From Ciona savignyi (Eukaryota; Chordata; Ascidiacea; Phlebobranchia; Cionidae), in assembly GCA_000149265.1 (NCBI GenBank), contig CH003245.1, positions 1,647,474 through 1,711,473 on the forward strand: 64,000 bases of DNA. Direction: 5' to 3'. Position numbers and translations under genes: made by a program. Under the pieces are notes generated by a model, which saw only the letters and a program-made list of their open reading frames with translations, was not told where the DNA came from and searched no databases. Positions 48,401 through 59,530 of this stretch are shown here, piece after piece; position 1 is the first letter of the stretch; the number at the start of each line of letters is the position of its first letter.

Positions 48401-51400
48401 TTTGTCCCACCAACACAGATGAAAAAGAGAATTCCATTTTAGTTAATGTAACTGAAACAGACCAAATTTCTGAGTCGTATTATAAAATACACCATTGTTT
48501 TATATATAGTTGTAAACCTTAATATTGAGACAGTAGACGAAACCGTCATGAGATGAAGCGTATACAATAGAACCAGACAACCCAGTGCATGGAGAACTTT
48601 TCACTTCAGCACCTGTGTGGAAGCTCCATGAAACCTATTGGTAAAACAAAACTATTTTTATTAAGTTTAACTAATGTTTGCGGATGTTTGGCAAAAGAAA
48701 TAAGGTGATTTTAATGAAGGATAGATAAAAGATATATAGATGAATAATGAAATTAGCAAAATTTACTGGTCAAGTTTTACTTTTCAATGACTAAAACTTT
48801 TTTACATGACACCACATGCATTTTTTACATGACACCACATGCAAACTCACCAAACCATTCTTAATATCAAGTGCATAGATGTTTCCATCATAGCAACCGA
48901 CAATCACATAATGACCACAAGGTGTCAGGCACGCAGAGGATTCAATTCTTCCATTAAGTTGAGTTTTCCAAATAACGTTGCCATTTAATATATTTAAACA
49001 GGCAATGTAAAACGAATGGGATCCTGCAAAAAAAGTAATGACATGTAAACTTGCATGGTTATTTTTGTACTATGCTAGACTGTCTGAACAAGGACTGTCT
49101 AAAATTAGGAAGGGGACACCACTTGCCTATTACAAAATGTAGATAAATTGATAAAATTCTATCCAGCGATTACTATTAACAAAATTGTCTCATCAATTCA
49201 ACTATCATAAAATAAAAATCTCAATGTTTAATATTAATTATTTTACCTACATTGGTAGTGCAAATCTAGTCCAACAATATACAACAGAAACACAACACTT
49301 GCTTTTAAACATAACTGGCAAGAAGTTGTACATTGCTTACCAATAATAACACAGCTCGCAAGACCTTCTTCCTCAGACAATACCACCAACGGAGAAGCAT
49401 CAACACACTTTAGTGTGTCATAAACCCAAGTCTCTTTAAGTTCCAAGTTATGCTCAAAAGTAGTTTTTAATTCTACAAACGAACTTAAATTATTTTCAGT
49501 AGAATGATAGCGGACCTTACCACCTCTAGAGATGGATAAAAGTTGCAAAATGGACATGTCACGGTTGTCAGATCTTTTCTTCTTAAGTAGCGGAAGATTT
49601 TCGACTTCACTTTTTCTTTTTGAAATGTGTTGCTGTAAAGTAGTCTTTGAATATACTTCAGTGGGCTGTCCGCCATCTTGCGCCACAGTTAATGCATTGT
49701 GCAAATGGTTAGCCACATCTTGAAAAGACTCATTGAGTATTACTTGAAGTAAATGCTCAATATTTATGTGTGGTAACTGTGCCTCTAACATTGACACAAG
49801 TTTCACCGCTGCAAAAGAATCTCCGCCCGCAGAAATAAAGTTAGAATTGTTCACATTTTCATTGATACAAAGCTTGCCCGACTCTGTTTTTGACTCTTGT
49901 TCCACAGGCAAAACTTTAGTCCAATTTTGAAACAATAAATTCGTGAGAAATTTAAACGAAACTGTTTTAAGACTATTTTCATTCGTAAATCCTACATTAG
50001 ATAAATACATGTTTAATAGTTCGTTTTCATTTACTTTGCCATGGGTTGTTAATGGTAGACAATCCACAAATATAGTTTCATCTGGAATCAAAAACGGTTC
50101 TAAATTCTCTCTTATTTGATTCATAAATTTTTCTTTAGCACCATCCAGTTTATTTAATACAACAAAAGCTATCAACTTTGGCAATAACATTTTTTGTGGT
50201 GATTTTTTGTCTGGAAATTCCTGTAATTTATTATTTGTTAAGTTCACTAAATGTACAGCCGAACAAAACTGTGATTTTTCGAGTTTCTGCTTAAGTATGA
50301 AAAGGTTCATTCTTTTGCAGTGTCTTTTAATTTGCCCATCTTTTCTTCCTAAATAAAATATTTGGACACCATCTGTATCTCCCCTTACAGTGAATGTTTG
50401 TTGTCCTGGGGATAAATCAACACCTTCTACCTTGACAGTGACTATGTCTCCTGAGCATAGCATGGGAGGATGTGTCGGGGTTTCTGTCGGATTATCATCC
50501 GTATTAAGAACAACGCAGGCTCTTTCAGAACCACCAATTTTAAGCATCCCAGTTACTTCAACCTTGTCATGAAAGTTATTTAAAGTAAGTGTAACCCTAG
50601 AAGAAAGATCCCTAGATTCATCAGTGTTCATCAGATCAGTCAAGGAATAATTTGACTGAATAACACAGAACCAATTAACATCACTAATCTCCAGTTTGGT
50701 GGAACATAGTGGGAGACCCAATGGGATTGCATCGTCACTTTCACAAATTATCCTCTCAAGTGGGATTTCATATAGTGTTGCCCAAGAAGATACTTCAGTT
50801 ATGCCATAGATGTTGTAGAATTTAGGAAATCTTGTTTCAATTAGGCAAAGGCTGTGCGAGGCAATTATATCAGGATGTATCCATGATTTAATAGTTTTAC
50901 CACTTGGACAAGCTTCTCCACCTAAAACAACCAACCTGAGTGGTGAATTTCGACAGAAAGCATAATCTTTAAGTTCATCCACAGAGAATCTGCTCATTAG
51001 ACAAGGAGTGGGAAATATCACTGTAAGTTTTGCTAACTTAAAAAAAACATCACAAAGTAGAGATGGTTTTTGCTTGAGACTTGGCACAGGGATAACCAAT
51101 GTAGCACCACTTGATAATGCAACGAACATTTCCACAATGCTAGGGTCAAATGTTGGAGGTGAAACCATACCCACTTTATCTGTCGGAGTAACTTTAAAAA
51201 CTCTTATCAAATGAAGGATGTTTGTAAGAATTGATCTGTGAGGAACTCTTACGATTTTCGGGTTCGCAGTTGTTCCAGAAGTATGAACCGTGTACGCCAA
51301 CTCCTCTGGAAAATAATAATTATCTTTAACAGACTGCGCAAGGATACATAAAACCAATTGTATTGAACTTTCTTTATTCCAGTCTACAGGAATAACTTGA

Positions 51401-51936
51401 GAAATCCCGGCTAATTCTTTAACATTTCTAAGATGTGAGGAGAATGTTAATACAGCGTCCACATTGGCGGACTTTAAAAAATACTTTTTGGAATCTTTTG
51501 TAGCATTCGGATCCATTGGAGTGAAACTGCAACCTGATTGTAACACTCCTAGCACTAAACTTGGGAAGCATAATGATGGATCAACATACAAACCAATGAC
51601 AGGTTTCTTAATGGTCTGTGATAATACTTTGGTGCAAGCTGGCAAACTATGCTTTTCATATTGTGGCTCTTGTAAATTAACCTTTTGATTTTGCACAGTT
51701 ATGGAATTGTTGTTTTGTGAATAATTTTCGCAAAAGTTGGTTTCCTGTGTGGTAGTTAACAAATTGTTCTTTTTCATCAACATGTGGGTACGAATTATCT
51801 CTTCTACTTTGCAAGCCAGTAAGGCAACTTCACTGTACGTCAATTCACATTTCGTGATATCTTCGTCATAAAATTCGACAGCAATTTTTTTAGGATTTTT
51901 AGCAACAATTTCATTAAACAAAGTTTCTAGCCGCAT
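45409..51936 (-). CDS. AASDH: AASDH: beta-alanine-activating enzyme / acyl-CoA synthetase family member 4
   Basis: Eight exons: 51936-49341, 49023-48851, 48634-48518, 47852-47778, 47624-47548, 46933-46816, 46371-46153 and 45645-45409. Phases agree throughout, giving about 1203 aa (human about 1098). The adenylation domain has HTSGTTANPKIVRVPH at about residue 217, GGEACP, YGITE at about 376 and the HGKVNENEL lysine motif at about 630. The carrier domain has GGDSFAAVKL with the phosphopantetheine Ser at about 706. A C-terminal propeller of PQQ/WD-like repeats follows (VGCYDGNIYALD, ASSHDGFVYCLN, IGSHDGHLYCLDEATGNLLW). It ends CRNNLLYSLSL, like the vertebrate CRNNYVYCLDL. The family adenylates an amino or acyl acid, loads it on its carrier arm and is cytosolic; its physiological product is still debated. 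I start at ATG 51936 because the frame opens only nine codons earlier, with a GTG, after a stop. Confidence 0.93.
47970..48262 (-). repeat. SINE copy (family 1), in an AASDH intron
   Basis: Nearly full-length minus-oriented copy. From the tail: ATAGGATATTTATG, CACGGGCAATTGTCAGATCACC, GGGTTCAGGCATTG, GTGCCTTGCCCAAAGAGACA, then a degraded head with CCACTTGACTAATCTG. It lies between exon 48634-48518 and exon 47852-47778. Confidence 0.75.
48798..48843. repeat. Exact 23-bp tandem duplication beside an AASDH splice donor
   Basis: TTTTTTACATGACACCACATGCA occurs twice back to back (48798-48820 and 48821-48843), seven bases from the donor of AASDH exon 2 (GT at 48850-48849), within intron 2. Confidence 0.9.
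49341..51936 (-). CDS. AASDH: AASDH exon 1: adenylation and carrier domains
   Basis: A single 2.6-kb exon holds the whole enzymatic half, which is unusually long for this window's exon sizes. It begins MRLETLFNEIVAKNPKKIAVEFYDED. A Ser/Asn-rich stretch (about residues 55-95) looks like a lineage insert before GLYVDPSLCFPSLVLGVL. After the carrier Ser comes a basic linker (SKRKSEVENLPLLKKKRSD), a possible nuclear-localisation-like cluster. The exon ends at GTAAGC in phase 1. Confidence 0.92.
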
Positions 51937-52823
51937 GCTAATTTCAAATATTAGCTTATTCACTACCCTACTGCATCACCTAAATGTGGTAAATATCCAA
52001 TACATAAAAAGTGCAAGGTTATATAGTTAGATTATGTTGTGATAGTACCGGCATCGTGCATATAAAAAAATACAATAGTGTTTGGTTGTGCATTGGATGT
52101 TGCAAACAATGTATTTGATAAATAGTAAAAAATAAGAACCGATTAAAAAGTTACTTAAAGGCATGACTGAAGCAGTGAAGAAACACTGTATCATTTTTTA
52201 GACATTTGTGTAAATAGTGGAACTTAATATAAGCGAAGTAAAATTCACCAAACAGTGCAAAAAACTCTTGCATTTTTTAGCTGAAACGCTCCAATTACCT
52301 TAAAAAAACACATAAAGAAACAACAATAATTAGCTCATCTATAAACTACACAATGATAAAGCTTCCACAATATTGAGTTTAAAAAACGCAATATAACAAT
52401 AAAGTAACACAAACCAATTCAGGTGGATTAATGCATTGGATTAGTTAAAACATTGCATAAATTAGCACTTATAATTAAATAAAATTGGAACTCATAGTAC
52501 ACTAGTTGGTCTTTGGTCAACAACAACAAATATCAGTGAGGTTTACATAAGATCTAATTTGATTTGTAAGCTTCATAACAGTTGACGTATTTAGAATAAA
52601 AGATTTACACATGTGTATGTGCACTTCGTTGTAGGATTATCACAGATACATTATACTCCTGCTCCGATTGATTTCTGTATCATACAAAGCAACACAAAAT
52701 GTCCACAACACTTCAAAAGACAGTTAGTACGACTATTATAAAGGGGCATTACTTGGTTTGATTTTTTGCATTTAAAAATAGTATATCAACGACATGGCCC
52801 ACACCGACATCATTCAATGACTC
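51937..52823. other. Spacer between ACER stop and AASDH start
   Basis: Contains the ACER 3' UTR and the AASDH upstream region, 0.9 kb. No exon or repeat is recognised. The genes are head-to-tail on the minus strand. Confidence 0.6.
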
Positions 52824-54709
52824 CTAGATATTCTGTTCAAAGGACACAAACCAGAATCCAAAAAACCTCGAACCACATAATTTCCAGAAAACAAGAATTG
52901 GATTTTTTGATGGTGAACTATGGATTGCGTATATGTATGAAAAACACACACCAAGTTGGTAAGTTGCGATGGATATCAAGACATGCCTGGAATGTTAAAT
53001 AATTTGGGTGTCGAGGTTGCAGATGAACGGTTGTACAGTTAAAACATAAAAAATAGCCTTAATTTTTTAAATTAATTTAAGCTTACCAAATGGCATGCAA
53101 ATACGGGAAACTGATATGAAGCCAAAAGGAGCAAATAAAGCGATCACAGACCCAACACAAGAGTGAGATAGAGAGCATGATCAATCCTTTTCGACACAAA
53201 TTCTTGAATTCTGGGCTTAATTGCCTTTATTAAATAAAGGATACATTTTTAATAACAATATATTATTCCTGAGAGTTAGATCATAGAAGCATAATGAAAT
53301 TACACCAATACGGGTAGAATCATGATGAGCGATAGGGACGTACCGAACTTGGTATGTAGCCATAAAGACTTGCTACTCTCAGAATCTCGTGTTCAGAAAA
53401 GACAGTTATTTGTATTGAACTGTAGACAAACTTTTGGCAATAAAGACAAACCTGGTAAAATCATTGTCCGCAAAACTGTTCGTGAATGGTAAATAAATAA
53501 ATAGAAATCATAAATAGACCAAACGCTGAAAAACTTTCTATACGATTATTTTAACACAAAAAAATATACCTGTAGCTTATTAAATTTAAATAGGTTTTTA
53601 AAACAGATTATACACTAAAGGTTAAGCAATAAAAAAGAAGTAGCGATGCCAGTTAAATATGGAATTTACCGTGAAATTTGGCTTGTTGATAGTTTGATTG
53701 TTGGATACAGGAAGAAAAACAGAAAAATATGATTAATTTCTGGTTTGATAAAGCCAAGAAGAGTTGCCAACAAAGCGCAAGCCACCATAAGCATATGGTA
53801 GTGGTATCTGTACAGAAAATAGAAAAATCAAATAGAATTATAAATTTATTATAATACCTTCACATTTAACCATCAGGCAATGGCAAGGAACTTCCTTAAT
53901 TTTATTAAACATAGTGGATTGATGAGTTACCTAAAACACTGTGAGAATCTCATCATTATATTTACCAATGCAGCAATGGTCTTTGTAACAAGTTATGCAA
54001 TCATATTCATTAAATACCTATTTTACCAAATTGTCAATGCTAAATCACCAAACCATTTACCTGTTCTTATTAAAATACTCGGGAAGATACACTCCAGGCA
54101 CCCACATCCCTAACATCGCAAAACCCAACCACAATATTCCAAGTTCGTCCATAAACAAACCAAGTAAACTGAGGGTTGCATGAAAATAAGCCGATCCAAT
54201 CGCTGGTAATGCAATAAAAATATTAATTTTCTAATAGCGTTTCTTAAATGTTTAACTTATAAAGACAATTTTTGGAGCAATAAAATCGTAAATTAAATCA
54301 AACCTGTTATAACAAGGAGACCCCACACAATATTTACATATCCACAATTAAGAACTTTCAGTGAATATTCCTTGTAGAGGTAGATTAGAAAGATTGGTAT
54401 CAGGAACATAGGAATATTGCTCACCTGTCAATATAAAAAATTAGTATTTAAAACCTCAAGAATTCTCTGTGCAATTTGACAGAATGAACATGAACTGAGC
54501 GAACATGCTCTTATTCTCATTTTTTGATTAACTTTTAAGAAAACAACGATGGATTATTCACATATGTTTGAATTAATTTTGAAAAAATGTAACTATCATG
54601 AACTTACAGTGTTCCAAAATTCCACAACATTGTTTGATATCACATAGTTAGGTTCACACCAATCGACTTTGGATGACAAAGGTTCAATAAAACTCAAGGG
54701 TAACCTCAT
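52824..54709 (-). CDS. ACER2: Alkaline ceramidase, ACER1/ACER2 type
   Basis: A multipass ER/Golgi zinc amidase that cuts ceramide to sphingosine and fatty acid. Exons are 54709-54608, 54424-54304, 54202-54061, 53807-53670, 53215-53087 and 52986-52824. Phases agree and give 264 aa, the usual family length. The calcium site DWCEPNY...E is Asp16, Trp17, Glu19, Asn21 and Glu30. The catalytic zinc site is GSAYFHATL with Ser78 and His82, MDEL Asp93, and LHAIWH His208 and His212. Spacing matches the ACER3 structure residues. WVCDRFICSFW and FPYLHAIWHVLIS resemble ACER1 and ACER2 most, so the symbol is a best guess between those two. The join between 53670 and 53215 is the least certain. A 24-nt micro-exon at 53475-53452 would also keep frame. 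Confidence 0.9.
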
Positions 54710-56869
54710 TTCCCTAATATTGTATGACTACTAAAAGGTAAACTGTATTTTTTTATTATTTCTAAATGCTTTCCAGCATGAACTGGTATTATTATCGTAA
54801 ATTTTCATGTTTTTGCATTAATCATTGATCAATTGTACCTTTTTTTTCTTTTTAAACTGGTCTTAGCAATCAGTCAATGCAAATCTTTTTTTCAAAGGCA
54901 TATTTTTTCAAAATATTTCCACTAGGCTATCATTTAACAATGTACGGTATAATTGAAAAATCGATGGAAGAATGTGTCATTTCTATACTGGCAGGCAAAT
55001 AAATGCACATTAAAGGATTTATTAATGCTACGGTACTGGTATGTATAACAATGTGCCAGTATGGAAAGTACGGCAGCTGCACACTCGAGTTTTTTTTTTA
55101 CCCCGTGTCTTTGCACACTTAGGTAATTTCACAGGATCGCGAACAAGAACATCGTATAATTTCCAACAAACCTACCTCTGGACCTCGGGTAATTTACTGC
55201 CAGTACATTTTTTGTTATTTAGCCAACCGTATGTTATGTAGATAGATGTGTTAGCTGACGGACACGAAAGATTTAGGATAGAATAATATGTTTTTTTAAG
55301 ATTTTGGAAAAACAGTAATAAAAAGGAGATTGTATGCACACTTGAAGTGTTGACGTACTTTCCATACGGGACAATGTGACATATATCCCTCCGTAAGGTC
55401 TAGCTGATACTATAGCTATAAAGCCTTTTCCTCCTTTCATATATTTTTTCGCCATAAAGTATATAGCCTTTTCCTCTTTTTACATATTTCCCTCCATAAG
55501 GTATAAAGCAATTTTCTCCTTTTACATACTTTCTTTCAAGAGGTTTATTACATTTCCTTCCTTCATCTTTCTCTCCTTCAAGTGTGCAGTTTTCCTATTT
55601 CCCTCCTAAAGTATTGTCCATTTTTAGCAACATACTAACATTATCAAACACTTAGTTGTTTTATTTACACATAATCATTTAATGTCTTGATATGTTAGTT
55701 TTAAGCTCAGCTGATTTAACTTGGCTGGAAAAAATTTAAATAAACATACAGGCTATTGTTGTTCCCAACCGAAATTCCATGAACAAGGGTTAAAACAAAA
55801 CTTATGTATTTTTCAATTTCGGGGGTTTCCCTTGAAATTGCGCTTTAAGTGGAGTGGAGATTTTATTCATGGCCTTCTATTTATCCTGATATTAAAAGTT
55901 TATGCACGCGGCGACCAGCAAAATGTAAAACTTTTCCGCTGACAAAATGACGGGCTATAACTAAAATAATCTGCTCCATAAATTATGAATAATCTTTCGG
56001 CTACACTAGACAGGGTAATGTAAAGGTTGAAAATCATGTGATACCTGACCTCTTCCAACAAATTATGCCGGTTACGAGCGTGATGGTCGTTTACATTACG
56101 CCTTGCGCTTATTCCTGCTTACCTTTTTTTATTTTAGGCTACGTAGTTTGTTCTTGACTGACAATATAGGCTATTGCTAATTGCTATGGATTACCAGAAC
56201 CAGCGGTTGGTTTTAATCACGCCGGATTTTGGATGATGATCAGACATCTCTAAATAAGCTAACCAATGAAAAATTGGTAATTAAATTGCAGATGAGCTGT
56301 TTTCAATAGTGTTGGGACTTCAGGGATCTCCTCATGGTTTATTTGATAGAATGTTTTTACAGCATATCGAATAGGCTACTTATTAGCTAAAATCTCGGTC
56401 TGTTTTAAACAAGTTTGTTAATTATACTTTTCAATACAGATTTTCTCGAAAAAGGAGTTAACATGTTTTATTGTTGTAGCCACATTGATGGTTAACGTGT
56501 TTTTCCAATGAAGAGGTAGAAAAAAGTTAATTAAGTAACAACGTAACGACCACTAATTGTATAACACATTTTGACTTTAGACATACGCTAAGTTTTGGCA
56601 TGTACAAATGTATCTGATTCGAAGTAACTAAATTGAACATTATTATGCAAAACCAAAATTTGGTATTTTTTTATGGATGCCTACTATACAAAATGCGATA
56701 CCATAAAAAATAAATAATAACCTCCTGGAATTTTTGTCTTGAATATGATCATCGTTTAGTGCTAATATGCCGTTATATTTATAATACGTGTTAAATAATG
56801 CCAGCCAATATCTGGTTCTGATTAGGTAACAGCTTTATATTATCAATTTTCATACATTGGCTACATTGT
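54710..56869. other. Spacer upstream of ACER
   Basis: No coding exon seen. It contains degenerate tandem repeats (55384-55560) and an inverted pair built on TATGGAAAGTACG (55061-55073 and its complement at about 55355-55367), possibly remnants of a MITE-like element. Confidence 0.5.
55384..55560. repeat. Degenerate tandem repeat, about 50-55 bp unit
   Basis: Three imperfect units share the pattern CATAAAG(T)TATA(T)AGC, CTTTTCCTC or TTTTCTCC, CTTTTACATA, TTTCCCTC. CT-rich on the plus strand. Confidence 0.6.
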
Positions 56870-58370
56870 TTACATGGGAAGAACTAGCCCGGGAATGTCT
56901 TCAACTTCAGTTTTTAAATAATCATTCCATAGATCGGCGATGTCTTCAACGATGCCACCTGCTTCGAACAACTGAATCCGGTAGCGGGCAACCTGAAGCA
57001 TCTTATTATACATTGCAGCAGCTGGAAAGTACAATAATTTATCAATATTTGCAGAGTTTAATCACATGTATTATTTTAAAAACGCTTGTAAAATAACTGT
57101 TATCACACTGCAAGGTGCGAAACTATCAACATTAGATGCTTGTGACGTACATATCCTTGTATTTTCTCAATGAGCAAATACTAGGATAGGAGGAGAGGAT
57201 AGGATATTCATGTTTATCCCCGTTAATGGGAAAACGTACGGAGCGTTAACATACGGCGTCGGGTTACCGGAGCTATTACAGTGTGTTGTGGAGGATTCTG
57301 ACGTCGATCCTTTAATTTGGTAGAACACATCATTCCACTGGGTTCAGGCAATGTCCATTAGGTGCCTTGCTTTTGGACACGACCTACTAGCTGGTCACCA
57401 GTTTCGAATCTGCAACCCGTCCGATTAAGGTCGACGCACTAACCAACCAAACTATTCGAGAGGACTAAGTCTCGTACATAGGGATATTATCCATGCAGGT
57501 CACTTAAAATTACCAGCTTTGCATTTCCTTGATTTTTCGTCCAATTTAACTTTTGATTGCAAAACTATTACCCCAGACGAAATGGCTGGGCCGACGCTTC
57601 CGGTTAACTTCTGAGTAGATGTGGGGATATCACTAATATTCATTATCACGACCTAGGGGATAGGTTGGTTTAATTTGATTCTGTTTTCGCTATATCACGG
57701 TCCTTACCTGAAAAATTTGTAGGCCCCCCCTTACCTGAAAAATTTGTAGCCCGATGACAAAAGTTAGAATGAAAAAGTTGATCATTTTAAACCACAGTGT
57801 ACGTCTCTCCCAGTACTGTGCTCTGGACTCAAATCTCGCTTCAAAATAAGACAGCAAATCTTTGTACTCTATATCATCGGGGTTTAACACCTGCAGTCAA
57901 TACAAGCATGTTTGTAAGTAAAAAACTGCTTCATAATTTAATGTTTTACCTTAATTTCCTCGTCAAGAAATTTAAATTTCTTTTTCTTTTGCTTGGTACC
58001 TTCGGGTTGTTGAGGTAATGGGTTGGGTACATTACATTCTACAAATTTTGATCATTATGTACAAAATATAACATAATCAGCAGTGCTAAATAATATTATA
58101 CGATCAACTGCACGTTCGTTAACCAGTTGGTTTAACCCAAATGCCAACTGGTTTGGCCCATATGTTTTTTTCAAATTCTTTGAAGTCTATAGCCTACCTT
58201 GCGATTGCGAGGTTCCCTCAGCATGTTGCAATAACGGTTCTTCTAAAAAATAAACATGTTATTTATTAACAACGATTTAACATCTTAAATTAGGCCTCAT
58301 GCAACTACCGCATGCTTTTAATTTCTTTCTCTACTTTACCTAAATTTTAACACTTACTCTCTGTAGTCAT
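56870..58370 (-). CDS. Two-transmembrane protein, family not identified
   Basis: Exons are 58370-58358 (13 nt), 58242-58198, 58038-57950, 57890-57735, 57652-57514 and 57021-56870. Phases 1, 1, 0, 0 and 1 all agree, giving 197 aa. It begins MTTEKEPLLQHAEG. A Lys-rich segment (KQKKKKFKFLDEE) precedes LNPDDIEYKDLLSYFEARFESRAQYWERRTLWFK. Two hydrophobic segments follow, about residues 83-105 (INFFILTFVIGLQIFQVVIM) and about 117-133 (SVGPAISSGVIVL). A helical tail ends IPGLVLPM. The layout of an amphipathic helix with YWERR, a two-helix hairpin, then AAMYNKMLQVARYRIQLFEAG recalls SLATT/DUF4231-type two-TM proteins. That is a shape-based guess only. A SINE sits in the last intron, and the donor of exon 4 is duplicated (see 57708-57749). 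Confidence 0.75.
57183..57465 (-). repeat. SINE copy (family 1), last intron of the two-TM gene
   Basis: Minus-oriented. The tail GGATAGGATATTCATG is followed by the GGGTTACCGGAGCTATTACAG, GGGTTCAGGCAATG and GTGCCTTGCTTTTGGACACG blocks. The head is partly degraded. Confidence 0.75.
57708..57749 (-). repeat. Tandemly duplicated exon end with two splice donors
   Basis: CTACAAATTTTTCAGGTAAGG occurs twice, 27 nt apart, the copies being separated by GGGGGC. Donor 1 (GT at 57734-57733) gives the six-exon model. Donor 2 (GT at 57707-57706) adds nine in-frame residues, VRGGLQIFQ. Both leave phase 0 into the exon at 57652. Confidence 0.85.
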
Positions 58371-59097
58371 TCTCTTTCTTCAAAAATGACCTAAAACACT
58401 ATTTATTTGTTAAAATGTTTTATACACTATTTATTTGCATAAAACGAACGACCGTTTCGGCAATTTCCTTTAATACAATATCGAGTGAATTTTAGAATAA
58501 CAAAACAGTGTGAAATTACAGCAGGAAATTATACAGTAATAAATTATATTTCTGTGGAAGTAACGAAAAGGAAGCAAGATCTCTTTATGTAGTCAATCGG
58601 GATACACAAATGAAATATAATAAACCCAATACAATACACTTATCTTTCTTTTGTTTACATTTTTTTTCCTTGTGTGTTATATACAATTATGTAACATACT
58701 TTAAATGTCATAAGTATCAAATCTGCGTTTTAAGATTAATCTCAAATTATAACTTGAGAGCAGAGAGCAACTATCACTATGTCAATCACCACCATTGTAA
58801 AAGAGATTTTTACATACATACATGTGTAAGCAAAGCCCTAACCACAATCGTATATATAAAATATACTTACGAAGTTTTGGAAAAGTGCCAGAGCATTTAA
58901 AGATAATTACCGTTTTGATCACTTTGTTAAAAAAAGCTATGATACTTGGAAAATCCGTTTTTTTATTTTTTATTATGTATTCTTTATTCAACAATATACC
59001 ACAATTAAAGCTTGCTTAAGTTGTTTAAAAACCAGTATTAAATGTGCTAAATTTTTAGTTGGCGATTATAGAAACATACATAGAATAATGTGATGTT

Positions 59098-59402
59098 TAG
59101 TATAGGATAGAATATAATATTCATGTTTATCTCCGTGAATGAGAAAACCAAGGGAGTTAACACATGGGCAATCGTCACATCACCTCGCGCCCACCGTCGG
59201 GTCACCGGAGCTATTGCAGTATGTTGTATATGATACACACGTTCCTTTAATTTAGTAGAACCCATTAATTTGCAGGGTTCAGGCAACGTCCGTTAAGTGC
59301 CTTGCCCAAGGACACAAACGACTAGATAGCGATCATTTTTAATCATGCAACCTTTCGGTTGAAAGGGGTCGCACTAAACCACCAGACTAACCGTACGGTT
59401 TT
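59098..59402 (-). repeat. SINE copy (family 1)
   Basis: Nearly complete, minus-oriented: tail TATAGGATAGAATATAATATTC, then CACATCACCTCGCGCCCACC, AGGTAC-less body, GTGCCTTGCCCAAGGACACA and CACTAAACCACCAGACTAACC at the head end. It directly abuts the family 2 SINE at 59405. Confidence 0.8.
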
Positions 59403-59404
59403 AA

Positions 59405-59530
59405 AGTTAATGAGAGTACGGTCGTGTGGCCGAATGGTTAATGCGACCGATACATATACCGACTCTTATACTAAAAACGGTCCTGGTGACGAGCCTATCA
59501 TGGGTTCGAAACTTGGATCGGTAAAAATCG
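59405..59530 (+). repeat. tRNA-Ser/Leu-like SINE (family 2)
   Basis: GTCGTGTGGCCGAATGG (A box), TTAATGCGACCGATACATA, then ATGGGTTCGAAAC (B box) and GGATCGGTAAAAA. It aligns end to end with the reverse complement of 11229-11352. It starts within a few bases of the head of the adjoining family 1 SINE, a head-to-head arrangement. Confidence 0.7.

Noticed and set aside
53344..53377. 34-nt in-phase exon candidate in the ceramidase
   Set aside because: It would make the loop about 12 residues longer than in ACER1/2 and has a poor acceptor. The direct join to 53215 fits the family better.
55061..55367. Inverted pair around TATGGAAAGTACG as a complete MITE
   Set aside because: The similarity extends only about 13-20 bp with mismatches, and no target-site duplication is visible. 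Noted only as a possible remnant.
59047..59286. Open frame with a similar translation to 60316-60579 and 3429-3656
   Set aside because: All three are translations of the SINE body, not a protein family.
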